64,000 nucleotides of DNA from Cyclobacteriaceae bacterium (GTDB lineage Bacteria > Bacteroidota > Bacteroidia > Cytophagales > Cyclobacteriaceae). Where the stretch lies: positions 1 through 64,000 of the forward strand of contig CATQIH010000029.1 of the NCBI GenBank assembly GCA_958296015.1, in the 5' to 3' direction. The translations under genes were made by a program, and so were the position numbers. The notes beneath the pieces are model-generated. The model did not search any database. It saw only the letters and a program-made list of their open reading frames with translations, and was not told the origin of the DNA. Numbering within the stretch: the first letter of the stretch is position 1; each line of letters starts with the position of its first letter. Shown piece after piece: positions 9,696 through 18,988 of the stretch.

Positions 9696-12092
9696 ATGAA
9701 GAAAGTGATTAATAAAAGAGTAGCAGACACCAATGCAGGTTTCCTGGATATCAGACCCTATACAAGATTTGAATTGGGAATACTTAAACTCTTATTTTTT
9801 GTGATAATCCACCTTTGTATTACATATGCCTCTTATGCGCAAAGTGCAGATGATGCTCTGATAGACCGTGCCAATAAATTCTTTGAACTGGCAAAAAACT
9901 ACGAAGCTGCTCTCCCGCTGTATCAGCAGGTAGTAGACCGTGGCAACAAAGACCCTTTCATTCACTACAGGCTGGGCGTGTGCTACACGCAGGCACCTTT
10001 TCTCAACAACCAATATAAGGGAATTGCCTACCTGGAAAATGCCCTGGCAGGAAAACAAACCGGTAAAGTACCCGAAGAGGTCCATTATTACCTGGGCGAA
10101 ATGTATCATAAAGACATTAGGATAGAACAGGCCATCAACCAATATCAGCAGTACAAAAAGAGCCTGAAACCAACCCAGAAGAAAGAACTGGACGATGTGA
10201 ACCAACGTTTGCAAATCTGCAATAACGCACAGTTTTTTATCAACGAAAAAAGGGGTATCGTCATCAATAACTTTGATGAGATCAACACACCCTCTATTGA
10301 GTACAACCCGCTGGTGACTGCCGACGAAAGTATGCTGGCCTATACAGCGGTGATCAGCGAAGGTGGTAAAGTGAAAGAGAAGATATACACTGCCAACAGA
10401 GAAGGCAGCAAGTGGAGCAAACCGGAAGCTATAGATATCAAAAGCAACAGCAACGTAGGCACAGCTGGTTTGTCTGCCGACGGACGAGAGATGATGATCT
10501 TCATCGGTGGCGAAAATAAGACAGGTAGCATCTATGCTATTCAAAAAAGCGGAAAAAGCTGGACACCCCCCACCTCTATCGGCAACCATGTCAACTCCCG
10601 GTTTCTGGAATCAACAGCCAGTACCACGCCGGATGGAAAAACCATCTATTTTGCCAGCAACCGCCCCGACGGATACGGTGGTATGGATATCTACAAATGC
10701 GAAAAGGATGAAAAAGGTGCATGGGGAAAACCTGTGAACCTAGGCCCTAAGATAAACTCCACAGCCAACGAAGACGCTCCATTCATTCACCCGGACAGCA
10801 AAACGCTGTTTTTCACTTCTGACGGGCACAACACGATGGGCGGTGCCGATATTTTCAAAACTTATAACATTGGAGGCAAGTGGGAAGCACCAGAAAACAT
10901 GGGTTATCCTATCAACACGCCTACCAACGACAATTACTTTACCCTTACCGCCAACGGTAAGACCGGCTATTTTTCTTCCGAAAGAAAGGGTGGAAAAGGT
11001 GGACAGGATATTTACTATTTTGAGATGCCCGCCAGCGAAGCCAATATCCCGCTGACGATGATCAAAGGACGCATTTTGGCCGGAGAAACTGAATATAAAC
11101 CCGTGCCTACCAATATCAAAGTGGTAGATGTGGAGGCCAGCCGCAAAGTAGATTATGTATACAGCCCCAACGAGGATGGCAACTACCTGATCATTCTTTC
11201 ACCTGGCAAAAACTACGATCTGGTGATCGAGTCTGAGGGCTATCTACCCTACACGGTCAATGTTAATATACCCAACCAGGACTATTTCTACCAGTTATAC
11301 CAGGAAATCATCCTCAAACCGATCAAACAGTTTGATATTGTGGTAGGCCAGGAAGTAACTGTGAAGAATGCATTTTATGATACGGGCGAAAAATCCAAAA
11401 CAACTATCCGGCAAGCCAACGAAGCCATGCTGATACAAAATGACAGCGTAGATCTGTATGACATGATGGAAGCGATCATCGCAGCTTCTGACACCACAGC
11501 TTATCAGTACCTGCTGGACCTGATGTACAACGTGGCCCCTATTGAGAACGTGAACTTTGATGCGTTGCAAAATGATAAGATAGAGGCAGCTGCGGTTTCT
11601 TATTTTTATGATGAAACCGGAGAAGATGATTTGGTGGCTAAAAAAGTAGGTAGCGAGACGGTATACACCTTGCCTACTTTCTATGTGACGGAGGAAGCCG
11701 TGAAGCAGAAAAACAAAAAGACACTGGCATCCGGCTATGATGCAAGCCTGCTGGGCAAAACGCACAAAGTGTATTTTGGCGTGGGCGAAAGCAAAGTAGA
11801 TGCATCGGCACAAGAGCAGATGAAAGCCATCTTACAGGCACTGAAAAAGTATCCGGTGCTGGGCATAGAAATATCCGGTTACGCTTCTCCGGAAGGGGAT
11901 GAAGAAACCAACCGAAGACTCTCCAACCAGCGAGCTATTGAGATTCTCAACTACTTCAACCAGAGCGGTATCGTAAGGCGAAGGATCAAGGCCAGAGGAT
12001 ACGGTGCTACCAAACTGGAAAAAGTAAGCGCAGAAGAAAGCCGCCGCGTAGAAATCAAACTGGTAGACCTCAACCAATACACTGAGTTGTAA
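9696..12092 (+). CDS. PorE-like OmpA-family protein (TPR, PD40 propeller, carboxypeptidase-regulatory, OmpA)
   Basis: 798 aa. The order is an N-terminal hydrophobic segment (about residues 28-48), TPR repeats (about 50-180), a WD40-like PD40 propeller (about 200-440, repeated YFASNRPDGYGG / FFTSDGHNTMGG motifs), a carboxypeptidase-regulatory-like domain (about 455-540) and an OmpA C-terminal peptidoglycan-binding domain (about 685-798, with EISGYASPEGDEETNRRLSNQRA). This order matches PorE of the type IX secretion system, which links the outer-membrane complex to peptidoglycan. Many Bacteroidota also carry PorE paralogues of unknown role. T9SS cargo with C-terminal sorting domains is encoded elsewhere in the window. 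An extra region of about 140 residues lies between the regulatory and OmpA domains. I do not see a lipobox, unlike PorE itself. Confidence 0.9.
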   Translation: MKKVINKRVADTNAGFLDIRPYTRFELGILKLLFFVIIHLCITYASYAQSADDALIDRANKFFELAKNYEAALPLYQQVVDRGNKDPFIHYRLGVCYTQAPFLNNQYKGIAYLENALAGKQTGKVPEEVHYYLGEMYHKDIRIEQAINQYQQYKKSLKPTQKKELDDVNQRLQICNNAQFFINEKRGIVINNFDEINTPSIEYNPLVTADESMLAYTAVISEGGKVKEKIYTANREGSKWSKPEAIDIKSNSNVGTAGLSADGREMMIFIGGENKTGSIYAIQKSGKSWTPPTSIGNHVNSRFLESTASTTPDGKTIYFASNRPDGYGGMDIYKCEKDEKGAWGKPVNLGPKINSTANEDAPFIHPDSKTLFFTSDGHNTMGGADIFKTYNIGGKWEAPENMGYPINTPTNDNYFTLTANGKTGYFSSERKGGKGGQDIYYFEMPASEANIPLTMIKGRILAGETEYKPVPTNIKVVDVEASRKVDYVYSPNEDGNYLIILSPGKNYDLVIESEGYLPYTVNVNIPNQDYFYQLYQEIILKPIKQFDIVVGQEVTVKNAFYDTGEKSKTTIRQANEAMLIQNDSVDLYDMMEAIIAASDTTAYQYLLDLMYNVAPIENVNFDALQNDKIEAAAVSYFYDETGEDDLVAKKVGSETVYTLPTFYVTEEAVKQKNKKTLASGYDASLLGKTHKVYFGVGESKVDASAQEQMKAILQALKKYPVLGIEISGYASPEGDEETNRRLSNQRAIEILNYFNQSGIVRRRIKARGYGATKLEKVSAEESRRVEIKLVDLNQYTEL

Positions 12093-12148
12093 ATGACGCG
12101 GGAAGCCGGTAGATATACACAAGAAAACTCCGGTCTTCGGTCTCCTGA

Positions 12149-12164
12149 CTCCGGTCTTCAGACT
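12149..12164 (+). repeat. Dispersed intergenic repeat CTCCGGTCTTCAGACT, copy 1
   Basis: This 16-mer occurs identically at 47489-47504 inside another intergenic gap. The surrounding text (12126-12170) is built from degenerate CCGGTCT units, and a looser relative lies at 37425-37457. Its function is unknown; it looks like a small interspersed element. Confidence 0.5.
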
Positions 12165-12218
12165 TCCATCTCCAAACTAATATCCGCCGGTGTGTGTTAG
12201 GCATACTAAACTGGCAGA

Positions 12219-13169
12219 ATGCATTTAGCCAACAAATCCGATTATACAAGTTTCATCAAACACAAAGCTGCCGAGCTTGGCTTTGATTTTTGTGGTATGG
12301 CAGCAGCAGGCTTTCTGGAAGAGGAAGCCCCTCGCCTGGAGCAATGGCTCCGCCAGGGAATGCACGGCGAGATGTCGTATATGGCCAACCATTTCGACAA
12401 ACGCCTAGACCCAACCAAGCTCGTAGAAGGTGCCAAATCGGTGGTGACTTTGCTGTACAACTACTATCCGGAAAATACGCCGGATCAGGAAGACCATTAC
12501 AAAATATCCAAATACGCCTACGGAGAAGACTATCACTTTGTCATCAAGAGAAAATTACATGCACTGCTGGAGGCTATACGGGAAGAGATCGGGGAAGTAC
12601 ATGGCCGGGCATTTGTAGATTCTGCTCCCGTGATGGAACGGGCCTGGGCCAAAAAAAGTGGCGTAGGATGGATTGGCAAAAACAGCCTGCTGCTCAACAA
12701 GCAAAGAGGCAGCTTTTTCTTTATTGCCGAGCTGATCATAGACCTGCCCCTGGAATACGACGGTCCGGTTAAAGACTACTGCGGCACTTGTACCCGCTGC
12801 ATAGATGCCTGCCCAACGGAGGCCATCCGGCAACCCTACGAAGTGGATGGCAGCCGCTGTATCTCTTACTTCACCATAGAACTGAAAGACGCTATCCCGG
12901 AAGCCTACAAAGGAAAATTCAACGACTGGATCTTTGGCTGCGACATTTGCCAGGATGTGTGTCCGTGGAACCGTCATGCCCGTCCGCATCAGGAGCCTGC
13001 TTTTGAGCCTCACGAAGATTTACACCAGATGAAAAAGCAAGACTGGGAAGAGATCACAGAAGATGTTTTCAGGAAAGTCTTCAAGCGTTCGGCAGTTAAG
13101 AGAACCAAGCTGGCTGGTCTGCAAAGAAATATTGCGTTTGTAGCAGCAAAAAAAGATGCCAGCGAATAG
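12219..13169 (+). CDS. queG: Epoxyqueuosine reductase QueG
   Basis: 316 aa, the usual length. QueG reduces epoxyqueuosine to queuosine in tRNA (wobble G34 of GUN anticodons) using cobalamin and two [4Fe-4S] clusters. Visible are the cobalamin-binding N-terminal half with the conserved [17 protein letters not shown] and WIGKN segments, and two ferredoxin-type cysteine motifs, [12 protein letters not shown] and [11 protein letters not shown]. The ATG at 12219 gives a normal N-terminus. The C-terminus lacks the HEAT-like extension found in some proteobacterial QueG, which is normal for this phylum. It is preceded by a short repeat-rich gap after the OmpA gene. Confidence 0.96.
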   Translation: MHLANKSDYTSFIKHKAAELGFDFCGMAAAGFLEEEAPRLEQWLRQGMHGEMSYMANHFDKRLDPTKLVEGAKSVVTLLYNYYPENTPDQEDHYKISKYAYGEDYHFVIKRKLHALLEAIREEIGEVHGRAFVDSAPVMERAWAKKSGVGWIGKNSLLLNKQRGSFFFIAELIIDLPLEYDGPVKDYCGTCTRCIDACPTEAIRQPYEVDGSRCISYFTIELKDAIPEAYKGKFNDWIFGCDICQDVCPWNRHARPHQEPAFEPHEDLHQMKKQDWEEITEDVFRKVFKRSAVKRTKLAGLQRNIAFVAAKKDASE

Positions 13170-13352
13170 CAACATTACCAGTAGGAAATCAGGATATCAG
13201 CCTTGGTCGCCTGTGGGCAAAGCAGTGGTGCAATAAATTTGCCTAGTTGCTTGGGTTAAAGACTAAAAAAACAAAATTTTACATCAGATAATTTTTCGAG
13301 CGCATATACAGTTCTGTATGCACAACCGTTATTGCAAAAAAAGAAACGCAAC

Positions 13353-14810
13353 ATGAGAATGAAGGTGTATCGATTTTATGCTATTTTCTTGACACTCATT
13401 GCTTTGTCCGTACTTCAGCAGGTACAGGCGCAAAGTGTGTCAGTTGAACTGGGCGAAGGTCAGATTGGTATCAACGAGCAGTTTACAATCACTGTGAAAG
13501 TAGAAAATGAACGGTTGCAGCGTTATGGCGACTTTCCACAGATACCGGGCTTTGAGCAGGCCGGCACCTCTTCTTCTTCTTCTACCAACATCATCAATGG
13601 TAAGGTTTCCTCTTCGCAAAGCGTCATACAAACCTATATCCCCACCCGAGAGGGTACCTTTCGTCTCCCTGATTTTCAGATAGAAGTTAATGGCAAAGCT
13701 GTGCGCGCCACAGGCACCACCATCACTGTAGGGCCAGCCCAGCAACAAAGCCGCAACAATAATAATCCGTTTGGCTCAGACCCCTTTGAAGATTTTTTTG
13801 GCAACAAAGGCCAGTCTGATGAATTTGTCGATGTGGATGATGAAGCTTTTGTGGCCCTGTCCAACAGTAAAGATACTGTGTATCTGGGCGAAGGGTTTAC
13901 CACCACGCTGGCTTTTTATGTAGCAGAAAAGAACCAGGCACCGCTCCAGTTTTATGATCTTGGCAAACAGCTAACAGACATTCTGAAGGAGATCAAACCT
14001 TCTGCGGCCTGGGAAGAAAACTTTAATATTGAGAATATCAACGGTGCGCCCGTCAAAATCAACGGAGAGAACTTCACACAGTATAAAATATACCAGGCTA
14101 CTTTTTATCCCTTCAACCTGGATAAAATCAAGTTTCCGAGTGTGTCGCTGAAGATGATCAAATACAAAGTGGCCAAAAACTCGTCGTTCTTTGGCAGAAG
14201 AAAGCAGGAAAGTTTTAAAACTTTCTACAGCCAGCCCAAAGAAGTTGTGATAAAACCGCTACCGCCTCATCCGTTGAAAGATGAAGTGCCGGTTGGTAAT
14301 TATAAGCTGGAAGAAAACGTGAGTGCTAAAACGTTGGAAACAGGCAACAGCTTCAACTACACCTTTAAAGTGACAGGCGAAGGAAACATATCGGCTATCG
14401 ACAAGCCTACGGTGCGGCAGGCGGAGTCGCTGGAAGTTTACGCGCCCAACGTAGAGCAGAACATCAGCCGACGCAACAACACAGTGCAAGGCTCAAAGGC
14501 TTTCTCCTACTATGTCGTTCCCAGCGAACCTGGCGACTACAAGCTGTCTGATTATTTCAGCATGGTCATATTTAATCCTACTACGGAGCAATACGACACG
14601 CTTACTTCTGATGTTGAAGTGCATGTAGAAGGTAAAAGCTTGAAAAATGCATCCATTAGTTCCCAGGATGTAGGCAACTTTTATGAAGAACTGACCAACA
14701 CGGATAACCAGCTCAGAAGCCGGAGCCAGAGCGGATGGCTGCAACTGACTGCCAATATCCTGATCTTGGTGATGTTGCTGATCACGATTGTGCTGGTATT
14801 CAGGAAATAA
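13353..14810 (+). CDS. batD: BatD family protein
   Basis: The ORF track starts at a TTG (13332); the ATG at 13353 (MRMKVYRFYAIF) leads directly into the signal peptide ending VQAQ and is preferred, giving 485 aa. BatD proteins are periplasmic multi-domain proteins anchored by a C-terminal transmembrane segment, visible as LTANILILVMLLITIVLVF followed by a basic tail. They belong to the Bat aerotolerance set with MoxR ATPases and BatA/BatB von Willebrand proteins, none of which is adjacent here, so this is a stand-alone copy. Low-complexity stretches (SSSSST, NNNNPFG, DPFEDFF) near residues 75-160 are typical of Bacteroidota BatD. Confidence 0.85.
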   Translation: MRMKVYRFYAIFLTLIALSVLQQVQAQSVSVELGEGQIGINEQFTITVKVENERLQRYGDFPQIPGFEQAGTSSSSSTNIINGKVSSSQSVIQTYIPTREGTFRLPDFQIEVNGKAVRATGTTITVGPAQQQSRNNNNPFGSDPFEDFFGNKGQSDEFVDVDDEAFVALSNSKDTVYLGEGFTTTLAFYVAEKNQAPLQFYDLGKQLTDILKEIKPSAAWEENFNIENINGAPVKINGENFTQYKIYQATFYPFNLDKIKFPSVSLKMIKYKVAKNSSFFGRRKQESFKTFYSQPKEVVIKPLPPHPLKDEVPVGNYKLEENVSAKTLETGNSFNYTFKVTGEGNISAIDKPTVRQAESLEVYAPNVEQNISRRNNTVQGSKAFSYYVVPSEPGDYKLSDYFSMVIFNPTTEQYDTLTSDVEVHVEGKSLKNASISSQDVGNFYEELTNTDNQLRSRSQSGWLQLTANILILVMLLITIVLVFRK

Positions 14811-14871
14811 ACTTGGGGGTTTGTTTTTTAGCAATTAGTTTTGCTTAAACACAGATTACGCACCAGCATTC

Positions 14872-15948
14872 ATGGGAAACAGTTACGGCACCTTATTCAA
14901 GATCACCACCTTCGGGGAATCGCACGGCAAAGCCATTGGCGTCATCATCGACGGATGCCCGGCAGGTATGCCTGTTGACGAGGCTTTTATCCAGCAGGAA
15001 CTGGACAGGCGCAAGCCAGGGCAGTCGAAGATCACCACGCAGCGCAAAGAAAGTGATACCTTCCAGGTGCTGTCAGGCACGTTTGAAGGCAAAGCCACCG
15101 GCACACCCATCATGCTGCTCATTCCCAACGAAGACCAGCGCAGCAAAGACTACTCGCACATCGCCGATAAGTTTCGCCCCTCTCATGCCGATTATACCTA
15201 CCATACCAAATACGGTGTGCGCGACTACCGTGGTGGCGGACGAAGCTCAGCACGGGAAACAGCCGCCAGAGTAGCCGCAGGTGCCGTAGCCAAACTGTTT
15301 CTGCAACACAAACACATCAGCATCAATGCGTACGTGTCGCAGGTAGGCAGCCTGAAGCTGGACAAACCTTACCAGGAGCTGGACTTTACCCAAACAGAAG
15401 CCACCCCCGTGCGCTGCCCCGACCTGGAAACTGCCGAACAGATGATCGAGCTGATCGACCGGACGCGCAAGCAGCAGGATACCATTGGTGGCATTGTGAG
15501 CTGCGTGATACAGGGGGCACCTGCTGGCCTGGGCGAGCCTGTTTTTGATAGGCTCCATGCAGAACTGGGCAAAGCCATGCTAAGCATTAATGCCGTGAAA
15601 GGCTTTGAATACGGCAGCGGTTTTGAAGGAGTGGCATTGAACGGTTCTCAACACAACGATGCCTTTTACCAGGAAGCCGGGCAAGTCAAAACCCGCACTA
15701 ACTTCTCGGGAGGCATCCAGGGTGGCATCTCCAACGGCGAAGACATCTACTTCCGCGTAGCCTTCAAGCCCGTAGCCACCATCATGCAAGACCAGGAAAG
15801 TGTAAACGAGGCAGGCAAAACCGTCTCCGTCTCCGGCAAAGGTCGCCACGACCCCTGCGTGGTGCCCAGAGCCGTGCCCATTGTTGAGGCGATGGCCGCT
15901 TTGGTAATGGCAGATTTTTATCTGAGAAACCAGACAGTTAAGTTTTGA
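14872..15948 (+). CDS. aroC: Chorismate synthase
   Basis: 358 aa, normal length. It converts 5-enolpyruvylshikimate-3-phosphate to chorismate with reduced FMN, the last step of the shikimate pathway. The signatures are [18 protein letters not shown] at the N-terminus, [19 protein letters not shown] in the middle and [18 protein letters not shown] near the end. It starts 61 nt after batD on the same strand. Its TGA stop is followed in the same frame by an open stretch encoding a HicB-like remnant (see next feature). Confidence 0.98.
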   Translation: MGNSYGTLFKITTFGESHGKAIGVIIDGCPAGMPVDEAFIQQELDRRKPGQSKITTQRKESDTFQVLSGTFEGKATGTPIMLLIPNEDQRSKDYSHIADKFRPSHADYTYHTKYGVRDYRGGGRSSARETAARVAAGAVAKLFLQHKHISINAYVSQVGSLKLDKPYQELDFTQTEATPVRCPDLETAEQMIELIDRTRKQQDTIGGIVSCVIQGAPAGLGEPVFDRLHAELGKAMLSINAVKGFEYGSGFEGVALNGSQHNDAFYQEAGQVKTRTNFSGGIQGGISNGEDIYFRVAFKPVATIMQDQESVNEAGKTVSVSGKGRHDPCVVPRAVPIVEAMAALVMADFYLRNQTVKF

Positions 15949-16152
15949 ACAATTAGAATCAGTAGTAAATTATACAGAACAAGTTATTATTTAGCGGTTT
16001 TTGAAAAATCAAGCACGGGTTACAGCGTGTATGTTCCTGGTCTGCCCGGATATATTTCTACCGGTGCTACTAAAGAGGAAGCCAAGAAAAATATCAAAGA
16101 AGCTATTGCGCTTCATTTAGAAGTGATGGCAGAAGACGGGTTAACCCTTTAA
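15949..16152 (+). pseudogene. HicB-like antitoxin remnant without a start codon
   Basis: Absent from the ORF track. The frame directly after the aroC TGA is open to a TAA at 16150-16152 and reads ...YYLAVFEKSSTGYSVYV then PGLPGYISTGATKEEAKK and NIKEAIALHLEVMAEDG. This is the small HicB antitoxin fold (RNase H-like) seen in HicAB systems and in orphan HicB-like proteins. There is no ATG, GTG or TTG before the conserved part and no HicA partner on either side, so it looks like a 5'-truncated remnant. A non-canonical start such as ATT cannot be excluded. Confidence 0.6.
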
Positions 16153-16459
16153 TAAAATACCATAAAAGCCACACTGACAGCCATTTCGTTGCGGCATCCG
16201 TCACTGCCCGACGACCCAGGGTGGATCATTCTAACCGGGGGTGTTCCACATTGAGTCACGATGTGTTGATTTGAAGATTTCTTTGTGAGGTCTTTCTATT
16301 TAGGAAACGCTACTTCTTAACAGACAACCAAGCAGTACCACATTCCTTCAACAGCACATATCCCAGCAACCGATAGCAGCCAGGTGACAGCAATTCTATA
16401 TCTTTGTTTTGCATCTTTGTATTTTTGCCGCAACTTAGACAGTTACCTGACCTACATAT
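16153..16459. other. Intergenic region (307 nt) upstream of the symporter
   Basis: No gene seen. Two sequences matching the TAnnTTTG -7 element occur at 16399-16406 (TATCTTTG) and 16420-16427 (TATTTTTG), 33-60 nt before the symporter ATG. Neither has a TTG at the usual spacing, so the promoter assignment is weak. Confidence 0.35.
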
Positions 16460-17782
16460 ATGAAGAAAAAGATACCGCTGCACACCCAGATTATCATTGG
16501 TTTGGTTTTAGGGTTGGTTTTCGGCCTGGCCAGTATCAAATTTGGCTGGCCACCGGAGTTTACCGCCAAATACATCAAGCCTTTCGGCACAATCTTTATC
16601 AACTCATTGAAAATGATTGCCGTTCCACTTGTGCTGGCATCATTGATTACAGGCATTTCCAACTTGGGCGACATCTCCAAACTCTCACGCATGGGCGGCA
16701 AAACGATTGCGGTATACCTGGCGACCACCACTATTGCCATCACCATCGGCTTGCTATGTGTCAACATTTTGCAGCCTGGCAAAAAACTCCCTCAGTCTAC
16801 CCGCGACAACCTGATGGCACTCTACAGCGGCGATGTGGAAAGCAGAGAAAACGTAGCTCAGAATGTTAAAGATGCCGGTCCGCTGCAACCACTGGTAGAT
16901 ATCATCCCGGAAAACATCGTACAGTCAGCTACCGACAATGGCAATATGCTACAGGTAGTCTTTGTAGCGATGATCATCGGCATTGCCTTATTGAAAATTC
17001 CCAAAGAGAAGGGCCAGCCGGTCATTGCTTTCTTTGACGGGCTGAATGATGTGATCATCAAGATCGTGGAGTTTATCATGATCCTTGCCCCGTATGGTGT
17101 CTTCGCCCTGATTGCTGCGCTGATTGTAGACATAGGCGGGAATAATCCAGACAAAGCTTTTGAACTGCTGTACGCCTTGCTGTGGTATTCCGTTACAGTG
17201 CTTATCGGCTTGGCATTAATGATGGCGGTTGTTTATCCGGCTTTTTTCAAGATTTTTACCAAAGTAAAGTACAAAGACTTCTTCAAGGCCATGCAACGTG
17301 CACAGTTGCTGGCGTTCAGCACCAGCTCGAGTGCTGCCACGCTGCCTGTCACGATGGAGGTGGTAGAAAAAGATCTGAAAGTTTCTGAGGAAGTATCCAG
17401 CTTTGTGCTGCCGCTGGGTGCCACTATCAATATGGACGGCACCAGTCTCTATCAGGGCGTGGCAGCAGTATTTATTGCGCAGGCACTTGGCTTGGGTTTG
17501 TCCATCGCTGATCAGCTTATGATCGTGCTCACCGCCACGCTGGCTTCTATCGGTACGGCAGCCGTTCCCGGTGCCGGTGTGGTGATGCTCGTGATTGTGC
17601 TAGAATCAATTGGTGTGCCCACCGCCGGTATTGCCCTCATCCTGGCTCCCGATAGAATCCTGGATATGTGCCGCACCGTAGTCAATGTGACCGGCGATGC
17701 CGCTGTAGCCATGATTGTCGCCAGCACGGAAGGCGAGCTTCCCGATGAACTCATCCGCGATAATGTAGTCAAGACGAGCTAG
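16460..17782 (+). CDS. Dicarboxylate/amino acid:cation symporter (DAACS family)
   Basis: 440 aa, multi-pass inner-membrane protein. The DAACS (GltP/GltPh-like) hallmarks are all present: the serine-rich re-entrant loop STSSSAATLP, the NMDGTSLYQG motif binding cation and substrate, and VPGAGVVMLVIVLESIGVP in the second hairpin. It takes up glutamate, aspartate or C4-dicarboxylates with Na+ or H+. The ion and the exact substrate cannot be told from sequence alone. An 81-residue loop after about residue 105 (LQPGKKLPQSTRDNLMALY...) is longer than in archaeal homologues but common in Bacteroidota. Confidence 0.95.
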   Translation: MKKKIPLHTQIIIGLVLGLVFGLASIKFGWPPEFTAKYIKPFGTIFINSLKMIAVPLVLASLITGISNLGDISKLSRMGGKTIAVYLATTTIAITIGLLCVNILQPGKKLPQSTRDNLMALYSGDVESRENVAQNVKDAGPLQPLVDIIPENIVQSATDNGNMLQVVFVAMIIGIALLKIPKEKGQPVIAFFDGLNDVIIKIVEFIMILAPYGVFALIAALIVDIGGNNPDKAFELLYALLWYSVTVLIGLALMMAVVYPAFFKIFTKVKYKDFFKAMQRAQLLAFSTSSSAATLPVTMEVVEKDLKVSEEVSSFVLPLGATINMDGTSLYQGVAAVFIAQALGLGLSIADQLMIVLTATLASIGTAAVPGAGVVMLVIVLESIGVPTAGIALILAPDRILDMCRTVVNVTGDAAVAMIVASTEGELPDELIRDNVVKTS

Positions 17783-17827
17783 GAATTGTTTGCTTTTTGT
17801 TATTTGATCTCTGAGATTTAACCCCTT

Positions 17828-18850
17828 ATGGCGCGCCTACCTGTTGATCAGTTTATACGTTTATCGCGGCAGATGCCGGTGATAGATGTACGTTCTCCTG
17901 CCGAACACGCCAGCGGCCATATACCCGGTGCCCATAATATACCGCTCTTTGATAATGAAGAAAGAAAACAGATCGGTACCACTTACAAGCAGATAAGCCG
18001 GAAAGAAGCCTTGTTGCAGGGCCTCGACCTGGTAGGCCCGAAGATGCGTTCTTTCGTTGAACAGACACAAGCCATTTCTTCCGACAGGGAAGTGCTGGTA
18101 CATTGCTGGCGCGGCGGTATGCGCAGCGAAAGTTTTGCGTGGCTGCTCAACATGGCAGGCTTCCGCACACATACGCTGGAAGGAGGTTACAAAGCCTACC
18201 GCAACCATATGCATACAGCCTTTGAACAGGCTAATAATATTATAATTTTAAGTGGAGAAACCGGCAGCGGCAAAACAGCCATCCTTCATGCGCTGACAGC
18301 ACTGGGTGAACAGGTGATCGACCTGGAAAAGCTGGCCAACCACCGGGGTTCTGCTTTCGGACACATCGGACTGGAACCGCAGCCTACCACCGAACAGTTT
18401 CACAATAACTTATACCACGCGTGGCAGGAGCTGGATACAAGCCGCAGGGTTTGGCTGGAAGATGAGTCGTTCAACATAGGGCAGGTAAAGCTTCCACCTG
18501 CGCTATGGAGCCGCATGGAAACAGCCCCTGTTATCAAGATCACGTTGCCCAGGGAGGTGAGGGTGCACCGATTGGTAGAAGAATATGGCCGCCTGGACAA
18601 AGCCCTGCTGCAATCGGCTATCCTGAAACTTGAAAGACGGCTGGGCGGACTCAAAACAAAAGAGGCAATAGAAGCACTAGAAACCGGACAACTGGCAGCA
18701 GTAGCCGATATTTTGTTACATTACTACGACAAAGGCTATCAGCGATGCCTGGCCAGAAAACCCAATAATGCTACTATCAAAGAAGTGTTATCAGACACCG
18801 GAGATGCTGAGGCAAATGCTGTAAGAATAATGGGTTTGGTTAAACGTTAG
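17828..18850 (+). CDS. mnmH: tRNA 2-selenouridine synthase MnmH (SelU)
   Basis: 340 aa. An N-terminal rhodanese domain carries the catalytic cysteine in VHCWRGGMRSESFAW (Cys near residue 97) and is followed by a P-loop domain with GETGSGKTAIL (about residues 141-151). MnmH replaces sulphur in 2-thiouridine at tRNA position 34 with selenium through a geranylated intermediate, using selenophosphate. The selenophosphate synthetase gene selD follows 138 nt downstream, which supports the assignment. Substrates are the tRNAs for Lys, Glu and Gln; tRNA-Glu is encoded later in this window. A perfect hairpin separates the two genes. Confidence 0.96.
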   Translation: MARLPVDQFIRLSRQMPVIDVRSPAEHASGHIPGAHNIPLFDNEERKQIGTTYKQISRKEALLQGLDLVGPKMRSFVEQTQAISSDREVLVHCWRGGMRSESFAWLLNMAGFRTHTLEGGYKAYRNHMHTAFEQANNIIILSGETGSGKTAILHALTALGEQVIDLEKLANHRGSAFGHIGLEPQPTTEQFHNNLYHAWQELDTSRRVWLEDESFNIGQVKLPPALWSRMETAPVIKITLPREVRVHRLVEEYGRLDKALLQSAILKLERRLGGLKTKEAIEALETGQLAAVADILLHYYDKGYQRCLARKPNNATIKEVLSDTGDAEANAVRIMGLVKR

Positions 18851-18879
18851 GATAACCACACCTTTACTACCCTCTACTA

Positions 18880-18900
18880 GCTTCAGATTGTATCTGAAGC
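18880..18900. repeat. Perfect inverted repeat between mnmH and selD
   Basis: GCTTCAGAT-TGT-ATCTGAAGC is a 9-bp perfect stem with a 3-nt loop, 30 nt after the mnmH stop. No U-run follows, so it is not a standard terminator. It could be an RNA-processing or stability hairpin, or a protein-binding site. Confidence 0.55.
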
Positions 18901-18988
18901 TTCTCAATACTATCAAGTTTTTAACTTTAATGTATTGCTTTGCCCCAGTCTTAAGCCAAAGGGTTACACACTTAATAATATAAAAACG

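Noticed and set aside
9792-10589. 265-aa minus-strand ORF over the OmpA-family gene
   Set aside because: Antisense shadow; the plus frame has clear TPR and PD40 motifs across the same bases.
16399-16427. Confident symporter promoter from two TAnnTTTG matches
   Set aside because: Neither match has a TTG 18-21 nt upstream, so they are mentioned only in the gap entry.
16384-16869. 161-aa plus-strand ORF at the symporter start
   Set aside because: Out-of-frame overlap with the start of the DAACS symporter; no domain, composition typical of a shifted frame.
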